Shown piece by piece: positions 43,804-55,609 of a stretch of DNA of 64,000 bases. The notes under the pieces were generated by a model. It searched no databases, had not been told where the DNA came from, and saw only the letters and a program-made list of their open reading frames with translations. The stretch is from NCBI GenBank assembly GCA_015680685.1, contig MNCI01002869.1, forward strand, positions 346,526 to 410,525. Direction: 5' to 3'. Numbering within the stretch: position 1 is the stretch's first letter; the number at the start of each line of letters is the position of its first letter. This stretch comes from Gnetum montanum. Taxonomy: Eukaryota; Streptophyta; Gnetopsida; Gnetales; Gnetaceae. The position numbers and the translations under genes were made by a program.

Positions 43804-45241
43804 TGAAACACCACAAAAATTTCAAGTTTGGCACTTGTCCAATAAGAACCAGATCTCCGTGATCCTCAGACGATGTTGGCTACATTTGAAGTCACCTGGA
43901 AGTTTTGAGGATCGAAACACTCGGTTTTTACCAAGTGTTGTGCCAACGTCTACGCTCAGTGTCTATGCCCAGCGTATACGCCTAGCGTACATGCCTCATG
44001 TATGCTCAGCAGGTGCAACAGGAGCAATAATTGAAGCAAGTCGGCAGCCAACATCCATCAACGTATACGCCCCAGCGTATACGCCAGCATTCATCAGCGT
44101 ATACGCCAGCATCCATCAGTGTTCATCAGCGTATACGCCAGCATCCATCAGTGTTCATCAGCGTATACGCTAGCATCCATCAACGTTCATCAGCGTATAC
44201 GCCCAGCGTATACGCCAGCATCCATTACCGTATACGCCCAGCGTATACGCCAGCATCCATCGACGTATACGCCCAGCGTATACGCCTAGCGTATACGCCT
44301 AGCGTCCACTCCAATTCACACGCCTAGCAAGTCCGGCGTATACGCCCAGCGTATATGCCGGCCTGATGTAGCATATATGCCCAGTGTATACCATGTTTCT
44401 AAATTGTGCGCGCTTGGTCGACACGCCATGTGTCTCCAAACCCGATTTTCCCGGAAACCCTTCCCCTATAAAAAGCCCAGTTTTCCACATTTTCAAGGTC
44501 GGAAAAAATTTATCAGAGCAGACCCAGAGAAATTACGCTGCAAAACCAGAGCTTGAAACCCTCATACGCTGGAAGTCCTGTACGCCGAGTAGTCTCTACG
44601 CTCTGCCTACCGTGCAAACCAGCCGCCTCCCTGCACCCACTGGGGCTTTACGTCCGCCTTGTGTACACGCATAACTGCGTTAAGACCGGTATCTCGAAAA
44701 CTGTTTTCTTACAGCGTCATTGTTGCAGTTTAATTTCTGTTTATGTTGTTTAAACTTGTTTACGCTGTCTACGCTTTGTTTACGCTGTTTACGCTTTATG
44801 CTTTGTTTACGCTGTTTACACTTTACGCCCTGTTCAAACCCTGTTTACGCCTTACGCTCTGTTTACGCTGTCTACGCCCTGTTTACACTTCACACTGTAC
44901 ATGCCTTATTTACGCTTTACACTGTCTATGCCCTGTTCACACTGTTTACGATGTATACGCCTCGTTTATGCTATTACGCTGTTTACACTTTGCTTACACC
45001 CTGTTTTCGTTGTTTGCTCCGTTTTACGCCTGTTACACAGTTTACGCCTAACCCAGCGTATAACACTTCAGTGGTGCTCGGGGAAATCCTTGTCTAATCT
45101 GCGTGCGAACCACCCAAGGTACCCTACCTTCATGCATTCCATCACGCCCTCGGACGAAGGTAGGGTCATCTGTGCTCGTCCTGCAATCCCGCGGTCTCTG
45201 TTTTTCCTTCCAGCCGAGGACCGACGATTTCAGGCGGTACA
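43804..45241 (+). repeat. Element B 3' LTR
   Basis: This 1438-bp copy pairs with 27151-28603. It ends GGCGGTACA and is followed by CCTAT. The long open frames inside it (for example 44720-45097) are repeats of tgtttacgct words, not genes. Confidence 0.95.
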
Positions 45242-45246
45242 CCTAT

Positions 45247-45988
45247 GATGATGCCCAATAGTTACCCTACCTCCAAAAGTCAATTTTAGGTGAAAATCTT
45301 ACTCTTTGGTGCCTGTTTTGGGCCATTTTTGGTGGTGTACATTGGGCTATACGCTGGCCAACATACAGCAAGATGTACCCAGCGTACACACATAAAAATG
45401 CATCATTTCAAGGTCAAAAATTGATTTTAAGGTGCCTGTGATGACGCCCAATAGTTTCCCTACCTCCAAGAGTCAATTTCAAGTGAAAATATTGCTCTTT
45501 GGTGCCTATTTTGGGTCATTTTTTAAGGTGTACGCTGGGCTATACGTTGGCCAGCGTACAACAAGATGTACTCAGCGTACACACATAAAAATGCATCATT
45601 TAGGGCCCAAAATTTAATTTTTAGGAGACTGAAAGCTACTAGGAACCTTGGGGAAGGTCTTGGGGGGTCCAGATGCTCAATTCTAGCATGTTTTGGCTCA
45701 TTTTTGGGGCTCAAAAGTTTTATATGTTGGCCTGTACGCTATCCAGCGTATAGCCCAGCGTGCAAAGCGTATACTTGGTCAATCCCAAGTATTTTGGACC
45801 CAAAACATAAAATTTCTGATGTTGGATGCTGATGTAGTCACCTGTGGGTCTCAGGGAACTCTTTCTTGTTCAATTATGCTTCTTTTAATGCTGTTTTTGA
45901 GGCTTTCAAGATTGATCATGCTGGGGACCAACATGACTTAGCTCAATTTCTGTCTACAAGTGTTACCCAAAATTTTTGTGGTGTTTCA
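45247..45988 (-). repeat. Element A 5' LTR, right part
   Basis: This continues the A LTR after the B insertion. It matches 12821-13566 and ends GTGGTGTTTCA, followed by the CTAAC duplication at 45989-45993. Confidence 0.92.
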
Positions 45989-45993
45989 CTAAC

Positions 45994-46410
45994 TACACTA
46001 AATATGATCTAGAGCATAGTCCTGGTAGTGAAGAGCATAGTCCTAGCACTTAGAATAATTTTCCTCATTGTTTCTTCCATCCCAATCATGCTTTGTAGTC
46101 ACTAACTTGACACTTCAAAAAATTTGCAAAACTAGCCATTTGTGTGCTAACTATGTTGACTATGCTCTAGAGTGTAGTACTAGCAATGGAGAGTGTATTA
46201 TTAGCACTTACAAAAAATTTTCAACTACTATTAACACTTAGAAAAAGCTTGCAAAATTGGACTTATGTTGTAGACTACACTAACTATGCTCTGAAGCATA
46301 GTCCCAGCAGTGGAGAGTGTAGGCCCAACACTTGGAAAAAATTTACCTTGTGTTAACACTTAGAAAAATTTGTAGTTGAGATGTAGTGGAAAAAATTTGA
46401 TGATTTTTTA
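45994..46410 (-). repeat. C1 5' LTR, right (5') part
   Basis: This continues 10222-11494. It contains four rounds of actatgctct..gagagtgta..cacttagaaaaa words and ends ttgatgatttttta, like the C2 end ttggtggtgtttta. Confidence 0.75.
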
Positions 46411-46424
46411 CTTTGTGTGCTAGG

Positions 46425-48025
46425 GCTTTAGGTTGCTTAGCCATTAGGCCTCGATTGGTTGCTTTACCTTGTGTGGCTACTATTTCCATTGTTGCATTTT
46501 GCTTCTTCACATGCTAGTTTTTGTATGCCATGTAGGCCAGGTCCTTACTAGCTTGTGTTGTGTCATCTATGCTCTTCATTTGAACAAAGGCTTGGCTCAG
46601 AGACTTTAGGGCCAGGTAGTATAGTTTCAACTTAATGAATTCATGAGCTACATCCTTGAAGATGACTAGGAGATGCATCTTAGCTATTGGCTCTTGCATT
46701 TTATTGAGTGAGGTACTCCAATGTTGAATAAACTTTTGCACAGGCTCTAGGTGGCCTTGCTTAATCTGCATGAGTTGGTCCAAGGTTTCTTTAGACATCA
46801 AGTTGTACCTAAAGCACATCACAAACTACCTTAAGAGGTCTTCTAGAGAGGAAATAGAACCTTTAGGTAGTGCTTAGTACCAATCTAAGGCTTTGCCAAT
46901 TAGTGACATGGAAAACACACATATGATGGCATGTGGCTAGGGTTCTAGCAATAAGCAGTTACACCTGAACATGACCAAGTGCATGTTGGGGTCCCCTTCA
47001 CACTATACTTGCTGAGTTAAGGCAATAGGACCCTAGTTGAAAGAGTTAGGGGTGGAACCATAAGACTTATAGGATAATCCTAGTAGAAGTCCATCACCTT
47101 GATGGTTTCAAAGGAAGTGGCTTTGAGTTGCCTCACATCTTGCATTAAACTTTGGATTGGCTAGAACACTTGAGCTAAGTTTTAGGATGTGCCAACCAAT
47201 TGCGTTGGCTATGCTATCTGTTGTGTTGGTTGTATGACCCAGGGCTAGATTGCTAGTTATGGAGCCATGCAATGTAGTTGATGCATTGGTTGTGCTATGG
47301 GCACAATGACTAGGGCAAGCCATGCATGTGTGGGTTGGATTAACATCAAAGGAACCAATGAAGTAGGTAGGATGCAGGGTGCCTAAGTCATTTGGGGCTT
47401 GTAGATGGCCCCTACATGGGAGTGTGGAAAAGAAGGTGCAATTACTACTAGAAAAGATGGCTAAGAAAGTTGAGCTTATGCCTTGAAGGATAAGTAGAAT
47501 GGGGTCATTGCATCAAATTACATGTATTGCATTTGATGTGTTGCCACATAGGTGTTGACCTAAGCCCAATGGAGTTGGAAGGTGATGTGATGTTATAACC
47601 ATCTTAAGGAGGATGGCTGAACTGAACCAAGGAGGGACTATACTGGGAAGTGATTATTGGAAGACATGGAAGGGGCTCTCATGTTGGGATCAAGCTTCAA
47701 ACTCATCTTCCTTTTGTAGGACTTCCTCATAGTTTGTCCCTACATCATGATCACTTTCATGAATGATATAGGACAACAACTAGTGATGGACTCCATAAGT
47801 GGGATGATGTTGAATGAGGAAAAAATATACTCTCATCCATCTTGATGGATGTGTTTAAAGTTCCATTTTTCCAGCATGTTGAGATGATCTATGGGCAACC
47901 CTACCTGGATCTATACACAAGCAAAGTTATATTGTTTGTTGCTAAGGGATTTCCTTTGTCCTACCATGGTAAAGGTGTTAAGTTCATCTGACATAGACAT
48001 GGAAGGCTAATCTAGATTCATGTTC
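46425..48025 (-). pseudogene. C2 gag, 3' end cut by C1
   Basis: The capsid part 46822-46514 (KETLDQLMQIKQGHLEPVQK, LSQAFVQMKSIDD) matches B KPEATLDSLMQIKQAPLELV and LNQAFEQIKNIED. The N-terminal part lies at about 48025-47640. The zinc-finger and protease parts are missing because the insertion cuts just after the Lys-rich linker. Stops are frequent. Confidence 0.75.
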
Positions 48026-48418
48026 ATAGATCAAGTTGTGAAAAGGAGAGCGACTAGTTGTTATTTTCAAAAAAATGGCTAACTCTAGAAACTGTAGAAA
48101 AATAACTAAGTATGAAAACTACAGAAAAATGGCTAAGTGTTAAAACTATAAAAAATGGCTAAGTGTGAAGACTACACTCTCTATGCTAAGAGCCAACTAC
48201 TCTTTCCACCAACTATTCTCTCTATGCTGAGAGAATGAAGACTTAGAAATAAGTGGAGAGCAACACAATTTGGGTTGCTACATGGGGTCTTGGGGGGACT
48301 GACTATGGGATCCAATCTACACCAATGGGTTGATAGACCACTGTGATGCAAAGAGCATGCAAGACAACCACAACAGAGTCCAAAAAAGTGGTTCGATCTT
48401 GCTTCTAGCATCAAAAAT
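48026..48418 (-). other. C2 leader and primer binding site
   Basis: aaaatggctaagt units (48060-48160) and actacactctctatgctaag words fill the leader. The PBS is at 48401-48413 (TGATGCTAGAAGC on the minus strand), five nt from the LTR. Confidence 0.6.
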
Positions 48419-50105
48419 TGTAATGACCAAAAACATCAGTGGCTATAACATTGAGGGGTTGATAGGCACACAGCCTAACCCTGCGTCCACATGAGATCTT
48501 TCTAGAGGCAAAGATGGAATCCCTAGAATGATCTTATTGATCAAACTAGGACTTACCAAATGCAATGCCAAATGGTGCTAACTGTTAAAGTAGTGTTTCA
48601 TGATGCTAAGTGTAGAGCATATTCACAGGTGCCTGAGAAGGGGGGAGCATAGCCAAGGGTTTTAGTGAAAATGAGGATGCTAACATGTGGAGACTATTGC
48701 CCAAGTGTACTTATAACATGACCACATGTAAAAATAGTGAAAATGTAAAGAAAATGTGAAAAATATAAGAGAGAGAAACAAAACACCACCCCAAATGGGG
48801 TTGAGTGTAGTTAACTCCAAAAGGAGTTTAGAAGATATGTAGTGTACAACAGGCATAGTAGAGACTATAGTCATAGTCTCGATGGTGTTTGACCATGAAG
48901 ACTAGCACTTGTCATGGCGTCTATGTCTGATAGGTTGACCATTGTGATGTACATTGGGCCATGCTATTTGGACCATGGTTTACAAATCTACCTCTCTTCG
49001 GTTCACTGGTGTTCCTTTAAGCCTCATTTTCCAAAAATGCCAAATGCTGAGCTGCTATGCCTTTGGGTATCATTCGTCCAAAATGCAAATGCCAAACTAC
49101 TATGCCTTTGGATCTATTCTTCCAAAATTCCAAAATGCAAATGAAAATGCCAACCCCTAAAATTTTAGGGACACAAGGTATTTATAGGATAGGGTTAGCC
49201 CAAAATGCAAAGAGACTACCACGTGGTAGTGGGATGATTGGGACTATGCTATTATCCAACTACACTCTCCAATAAGGTAAGTAGTGTTGTATTGTGTTTT
49301 GCTCTAACAAATTCTATGAGGCTACAAGACTATAACTACATTACTAAATACATGTGCATGTGTCAAAAATATTGCAATGTATCTAAAAAATGTGAAAAAA
49401 ATGCAACTTTTGGAGACTATGCTCCAGGCCTATGTTGTCCACTTTCTCAAGTAGGATCAAGCATAGTTACAATTTTGGGATACAATGAGATATGACAAGG
49501 ATATATTTTTGTTAACTATGCTTGCTGGAGGTGTGTTGGAGTTGATTTTAATGTTGGTGCTACATTATGGAGGCCTTTGGATGCTATTCTAGCTAACTAT
49601 GCACTGGACTAGGGGAGAGCATAGTCCAACACTTAGAAAACTTTTGCAAAACATGGCTTTGTACAGACTACACTCTCCATGAGAGATTGACCATGCTTTC
49701 AACTAGGGTCAAGCATAGTCCCATCACATGGAAAATGTTTGTAAAATTTGACTTCCAATTGACTATGCTTGACTACACTATAGTCTGGTGGAGAGCATAG
49801 TCTCAACATTTACAAACCTTTCTACCAAAATGGGTCTTCCATGCTAACTATGCTTGACTATGCTCTAGTGTAGTTGAAAGTGTAGTCTTGGCACTTTGAA
49901 AAATTTATAACTACTAGCTTAACACTTAGGAAAATTTTCAAACTAGCCCTTGTGTGTTGACTATGCTCTTTACTAAGCTAACTACTCTCTAGGGTAGTGG
50001 AGAGCATAGTCCCAACAATTAGAAAAAATTGCAAAAATGGCCTCATGCTAACACTTAGACAAACTTTCAATCAAGATGTGGTAGCTTAAATTTGGTGGTG
50101 TTTTA
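48419..50105 (-). repeat. C2 5' LTR
   Basis: 1687 bp, starting TGTAATGACCAAAAACATC. TATA is at 49179-49186 (minus). The right half is dense in actatgct / gagagcatagtc words. No coding region is seen. Confidence 0.75.
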
Positions 50106-50900
50106 TCTTCCATTCAAATCTAATTTTTAGAAATCACATGCCTCAAATATGTGATTTCCCTCTTGTAGAAATGACTTTTCTTCACATTGATCACCAATTG
50201 TGCCTCCTCCAACTTAAGGCATACCATCCTCAACTAATCCAAGTTCTCTTCCTCATTAGAGCTATACACCAAAATATCATTAAAAAAGGTAATATAAAAC
50301 TTACCAATCAAGTCCTTCAATACATCATGCATCAACCTCATGACTATGGAAGGTGTATTTGTGAGCCTAAATGGCATCACCAACCACTCAAATAGTCCAT
50401 CTATTGTTTTGAAAATTATCTTTCACTCATTACTAGGCCTGATTCTAATTTGATGGTACCCACTCTTCAAATCATTTTTCCTAAAACATTTAACTTGGTA
50501 AGTACATAAAGGATATCATCCATACTTAGAATAGGAAATGTGTACCTCACTATTATCCTATTCATCATTGTCCTTCTTTGGCACTAGCACCATTGGAACT
50601 ACACAAGGTAAAATGGATTCCCTCACAAAGCCATTGGCAAGTAACCTCTATACTTGCCTTTGCAATTCAACCCTTTGACTTGTTTCCATCTATTAAGCAC
50701 TCTTAGTTGGAATGATAGCACTATAAATGAAGTCAATTTGATGTTATACATTCCTCATCAATGGTAGTCCATCCAATTCCCCCTTGAACACCTTGGGATA
50801 TTTCTCCTTCAAGCCTAGCACACCTGTATGAAGTTCAACCCAAAACTAGTTTCATCATGTTCCTTAATATATTCCCTCTCTCCTAGAAGGATTAAGGAAG
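50106..50900 (-). pseudogene. Element D reverse transcriptase fragment
   Basis: In translation of the minus strand I see SGYHQIRIRPS, EWLVMPFRLTNTPSIVMRLM, KFYITFFNDILVYSSNEEE and LRMVCLKLEEAQLVINVKKS. The active site is FNDD-like with changes. Several stops are present, and the fragment ends where C2 begins. Confidence 0.7.
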
Positions 50901-51470
50901 CATTAAGTGAACTTGGTTGCCTCAGTTGTTTAGTTGTCATAAGAATCGAATCATAGATTCCATCAAGTCTGACAACACTCCACACATTTCTTTCTTTATC
51001 AAACTAAGCACCATTGTCAAAATTCCAAGGTCTACAAAGAATTACATTAGCACAATCTATTGGAAGCACATCACATCTCACAACATCATGAAAACTTCCA
51101 ATTTTAAATTTCAAGGTAAATTGTTTCTTCACCTCTTGGGAAAAATATTTAGATAACCAATGCATCTTATATGGTCTAGGATGGGGATTAGTTACCAAAA
51201 CCTATCTAGAAAATAGCTTAGAAAAAATAACATTTTCTTGGGCATCCCCATCAATCAAAACATGAATCCATTCCCCACTAAGTAAACAACTAGCTCTAAT
51301 CTGAAACAACAATTTCCTATCAAGATTATCTTCTCTATTGACATTACCCATGAATGCATAAGAATTTAATTTAAAAACATCCTCAATTTTGCATTAGGAT
51401 TACTTCTCTAAAGAGCTTCACTTGAGTCTACTCCACCTCCATGGTTTGCACATCTTTTCCCTTGGCTACC
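50901..51470 (-). pseudogene. Element D protease and linker
   Basis: The open piece 51198-51004 (PYKMHWLSKYFSQEVKKQFT, ILCRPWNFD) matches the retropepsin C-terminal half and linker of chromoviruses, where LLGRPWQFD is usual. The active-site loop upstream is not clear. Confidence 0.55.
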
Positions 51471-52565
51471 TTGTGAAGTGAACATTCTCATTGCATATGT
51501 CCTCATTCTTCATACTTGAAGCACTAAAATTTTGATGAGCTATTATCTTGATCCTTGCCACCCTTTCTTAGGCCCTTTCTAGTTTTACCCTTCTCATCAT
51601 CTCTTTAGTATTCTTATCTTGGTTTCCCTCCTTATCTTGACATGTGGATTTTGGTCCCTTATCAAATCTAGATCCCTTCTTCTTATCCTTAGAAGATTGA
51701 TCACTCCTATTTCTGAATCCACCTAATTTCTTCTTAGCCTTGAGTACCAAATCATAAGCCACATCAAGGGTTTCTAGCTCATAAAATGATAACTCTTGTT
51801 AGTACATCATTTTGAGACCTCATAAAAAGATTGAAGCTTGGTCATACTCCTCCTAGTTTACCATAGACCACAAAATTTGATATAAAATTATTTGACATCC
51901 TTGTCACCTTGCCTTAGAAATTTTAACCTCATAATGGTTTCTTGTCTCTGATGAGACTGTTAAAATTTTCTTTTTAACCTATATTTCATCATATCCCATT
52001 CTCTAATAGGCTAACTATTCCATATTTCATAACCATGGAACTCCTTTTCCCACCATGTAGAAGCCATACCTTTTAATCTCAATTCAGAAATAGGTACCCT
52101 CAAGTGATTTGGTACCTCTTCCAATAGAAAAGACTTCTCAAGTGCCTTCAGCCAACTTGCAAAAGCATTGGTCCCATCTACATCATTTAAAGTCTTCAAC
52201 TCTACATATGGAAGTCTTGAAGTAGTTCTAAACATTCTAGCAAGCCTTACCTCACCTTCATCATCAAGCTTTCTTGAAGAAGTATTGAGCACTGATGGAG
52301 CCCTTGGAGTTATTATTTGAGGAATAGGACTCCCTCCCATTGGAATCCTTGACTAATGATTTTCTACACTTCCATAGCTAGATTAAGCTTCCTCTTCATA
52401 TACTCTAGCTCCACTTGGCTATGATACTTCTTCATTTGAACATACATGCTCTTCACCTCCATGTGTCTGGATATGGCTAGGACCAACTTGTCTATCCACC
52501 TTCTTGTTGATTTCATCCAATCAAGAAACCATCATCTAGAAGGTTGAATTCATGCTCTCCATGTT
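51471..52565 (-). pseudogene. Element D gag
   Basis: The start is near 52565 (MESMNSTF..LDEINKKVDR). The piece 52340-52011 has RLPYVELKTLNDVDGTNAFA, then the capsid-type STWWEKE. The piece 51762-51568 is Lys-rich (KAKKKLGGFRNRSDQSSKDK). Stops separate the pieces. Confidence 0.6.
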
Positions 52566-52652
52566 CCTATAAATAGCTTACACTTTTTTCTTCTTGTATT
52601 CCATCTAAAATTGACAAAATCCTCAATCAAAATCCAAGCAACAATAAAATTG

Positions 52653-52665
52653 GACTCCAATATCA
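52653..52665 (-). other. Weak primer binding site of element D
   Basis: The minus strand reads TGATATTGGAGTC. Compared with the initiator-Met type TGGTATCAGAGCC it differs at four sites, all transitions. This would fit an old chromovirus. Confidence 0.35.
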
Positions 52666-52669
52666 ATAA

Positions 52670-53650
52670 TGCTAGAGTAGTTCACTTCACAAATTAATCA
52701 CCTTCACATACTAAATCTAGATATTATGCCAATAAAAAATCAATTGCTAGAAAGCAAGAAAACTAGCCATCTTTAATTAAAATATTAGTATATTACATCA
52801 GGGCTCACACAACCCACAAGCATCCAAAATCCTATCATACTCAAACAACATTGCAAAGCATGAGGCTCTACAACCATAAAATGGTTGTTCTTAGTGTAAG
52901 ACACAACCAATAGAAATCTCTCCCACAATGTAGGATTAAGATCTCAACACATAAGTGAGGTACAAGAGAATATAACACATAAATCAATACATGACAAGCT
53001 AATCTTGAAGCTACAATCATCGATTACCCTCATCCAATGTGCTCACCCACTCTCCCTTACATAACTCTCCTTGCATACAAACTCTCCTCCCTCTTTCATG
53101 AATGAATGCATACATAATTATAGAGATTCAAAACCCTAGGAAGCTTTCTATTTTCCTCCCTAACTATTTTCCAAATGGATTTGGAGTCTTTTAGATGTTT
53201 CCCAATCAAAATGCCATGTTAGATCTTTTTTTTCTTCACTAACATAGATGTCTCTTATTTCATGTAAACATATCCAATGAAAGTCCTACTCTTAGGAGAG
53301 ATTTCCACTATTTTTTGTAGACATATCCTTTGGACTTAGGATGTCTCCACTTCAGGGGAGACATCTATCCTATAGGTGCTAAAAATAAAAGTGCTCATTT
53401 TGATGCCAAGAGCCTCTAGATGCCTTCCAACAAGTCCCTATGCATTCTGGAACCTCCTAAACTCATCAAAAGAATTCAAAATTACCTCTAAAAATGCCAA
53501 AACACTCAAGAATATTCATCATAAAGATTCAGCATAAGAACATACGTAGAAACTAGACACATGCATCTAGGTCTTTTGCAAGCATGAAACTAGCAAAAAC
53601 AACTTGTAGGACAAGCACAAGGGAATTATAAGATGTGTTCCTATACCAAG
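52670..53650 (-). repeat. Probable 5' LTR of element D (right edge unknown)
   Basis: A TG at 52670 follows the PBS. No coding region is seen. A minus-strand TCTATAATTATG near 53115-53125 may be the TATA box. The 53280-53390 part has ggagacatc / gatgtctcc words. No partner LTR is in the window to fix the ends. Confidence 0.4.
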
Positions 53651-55609
53651 CCTCCTATCTACATGATAATTTATTACAATTGTACTCCTTAGCTAATTAT
53701 TTCCTTTGTCATTTACCTTTCTTGCTAGCAATGGTGTTTAAGATAATTTTTATTTGAACCAATGACTTTTTGTGCACTTAACCCATTACATACATGTCCA
53801 TGCACTCTCTTGTTTCTTGCCTTTGCCATTTTATAATGAACATTAATTTCTCTCTATGGCTAAAATCATGATTTGGATAGTGGTGAGTGGTTTTCATGTA
53901 TCTTTCTATGGTGATGTCAAGAAAATTATGGGTTCATTTCCTCCATCCAGCCATCTCCTTCTACATGTTTGAAATTGGGGCATAGAACTAAAATTTTGTG
54001 TAAAAAATTTTGACCATGTCATGTAATTGATTGAGGAGGTAATGATTTGTACTAGGTTTCTACATGTTCGATGAAGATGTAGGAAAATAACCACAACTTT
54101 TTCCAATTACTCATGATAGCCAACATTGTCAAAGGCTTACGCATGGAGATAGGGATCAGCACTAGTATATCCTCTATATGTTGGTACATTAGCCATGTTG
54201 ATTCATTTGATTTTTCTAACATGGACATGCTACCTTAAAATATGTACAATATTTTGTCAACTTGTGATAAGCAACCTAGTTGAAAAAAGAGGAATCACCA
54301 TTACCATTGTCAAGTCCAAACAAATGCAAATACTAGAACCTAGAAAAAAATCATGGTGTTGAGCTATAATCAAACTAAAGGTTCCTGACTAGAGGCCATG
54401 ATGATAATCTTTATTTGCTTTAGCTTCTTGCTTCCCATCTAAATGATTAGATGAAAAGTTGTAGCTAGCCTCTTCTTTTGCCACTTGATTTTGAAGATCT
54501 TACATGTATAAAGACTCATAATCATTGAACATGGGCTAATGAGCTTTGCACATAGTATGTTCATCCTCTAGCATCATATTAATCAAGGCATAAATGATAT
54601 CATCAAGTATAGCCACTACCAAGTTCCTAGAAAATAGGTCATGAGCATCTCTCCATCTTTCTTGCTTATCTTAATGATAATCTAGAACAACTAGTAGAAG
54701 GGTCTTATCCTTTAAATGTTCAAAGGTAACAAAAGTCCTTCATCCTTTTGGTGTACTACTAGATATCTTTAATGGATCTTAGAACTATCTATCATTTTTT
54801 TTGTGTTCACAACCTGTACATAAAACCCTAAAATGCATACTTGATTTAAACAGAAGTTATAATTAGGAATGTCTAATTGTTTTTGGATAATTTACCAATG
54901 TCCTCCCTAATAATGGTACTAATGATATTAGTCCTTCTTTTGGACCAATGGGATATATCATACAAATCATAGTGTGATCTAGTTGTAAGCTTTAAGGATG
55001 ATGTTGAGTGAATTTCCAAGAACACTTATGTATATTTTTGCATCTAATAAACATAAAATATTTTATAATATATATGATACAAATGAAAACCCATGTTTCT
55101 ACATTAAAAGATAGAGAAAATATTTATGATTTTATACTTTATAATTTTTACGGCTTTTATATTTACAAAAAAAAAAAAAAGAAATAAACACATGTATTGC
55201 AATCCCACATGGTAACATCAACAATGCTTATGTTGAAATCCCTCAAGGGGACAAGTGCAACACTACTTACAAATATCCAAATGTAAATAAAATTAGTCAT
55301 AACTTCGATGCCCCAACATCATGGCATATAGTTGTGACCTCCTAAAATAAGGTTGAATCATCATGGAAACTTATGACAATGAGGAATAAATAAATATATT
55401 TATTGTTTTTAATATTTTTTGGCTATGTTTGAGAATGTTTTGAGGAGTTTGAAGTGTTTTGGGACCTATGGGAACCTATTTGGAGGTGTTTTAATATTCA
55501 ATACTTTGGAAAAGATGTAATTTTTAGTAGCCTTGGTAAGATAGATGTCTACTCTAATAGGTAGATGTCTACTCTAGGGGATAGACATTGATGTGCAGTG
55601 AACAATCCC
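53651..55609. other. Unassigned AT-rich stretch, with a possible decayed coding segment
   Basis: No recognisable gene. On the minus strand 54790-54300 reads as a fairly continuous protein-like sequence with few stops (for example ERWRDAHDLFSRNLVVAILD), but I recognise no family. A purine run of about 20 bases is at 55169-55185. 55420-55590 (plus) loosely resembles 53330-53520 (minus). Confidence 0.3.

Larger units (their letters stand above)
27151..45241 (+). mobile_element. Element B, complete 18.1-kb Tat-like Ty3/gypsy retrotransposon with an antisense gene
   Basis: B has two LTRs of about 1.45 kb (TG..CA), PBS, polypurine tract and a CCTAT duplication. The order is LTR, leader, gag-protease (29034-32993, one frame), a 5.9-kb interval with an antisense gene, pol (38894-42381, one frame), 3' region, LTR. 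Gag-pol has no frame shift but 12 in-frame stops. By eye the first ~290 bp of the two LTRs differ at about 20 sites, mostly transitions, so this is the youngest insertion but not a recent one. The second RNase H places it in the Tat/Ogre branch. Confidence 0.95.
11495..45988 (-). mobile_element. Element A, complete Tat-like Ty3/gypsy retrotransposon, interrupted by element B
   Basis: A reads on the minus strand: 5' LTR (45988-45247 continued at 27150-25846), PBS 25840-25824, leader, gag 25148 on, protease to 21119, protease-RT interval, RT from about 18532, RNase H, integrase to 15048, 3' region, polypurine tract 13579-13567, 3' LTR 13566-11495. LTR ends are TG..CA and flanks are CTAAC. Without B it is about 16.4 kb. 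Stops and at least two frame changes make it inactive. Its protease-RT interval is 2.6 kb, against 5.9 kb in B, because most of the antisense gene is missing. Confidence 0.92.
1..46410 (-). mobile_element. Element C1, partial Tat-like Ty3/gypsy LTR retrotransposon, interrupted by element A
   Basis: C1 reads on the minus strand. Its 5' LTR is 10222-11494 continued at 45994-46410, because element A is inserted in it with a CTAAC duplication. Going left come the leader (10221-9673), gag, protease, a TAAACT-motif stretch and a decayed antisense gene on the plus strand. RT and integrase would lie beyond position 1. The two LTR pieces add up to about 1690 bp, almost the same as the C2 LTR (1687 bp), which supports the reconstruction. 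C1 is itself inserted in the gag of C2. It is old: every coding region has stops. Confidence 0.85.
46411..50105 (-). mobile_element. Element C2, truncated relative of C1
   Basis: C2 keeps its 5' LTR (48419-50105), PBS, leader and gag. It stops abruptly at 46411 where C1 is inserted; the rest of C2 should lie left of the window. ctttg at 46411-46415 is the candidate duplication for C1 and tcttc at 50106-50110 for C2, but their partners are outside the window. Confidence 0.75.
50106..53650 (-). mobile_element. Element D, truncated chromovirus-like Ty3/gypsy element
   Basis: Minus strand: LTR (from about 52670 rightward), a weak initiator-tRNA-type PBS, gag, protease, then RT cut by C2. RT has YHQIRIRPS, EWLVMPF and FNDILVYS blocks typical of chromoviruses. 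The right edge is not defined. Confidence 0.65.
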
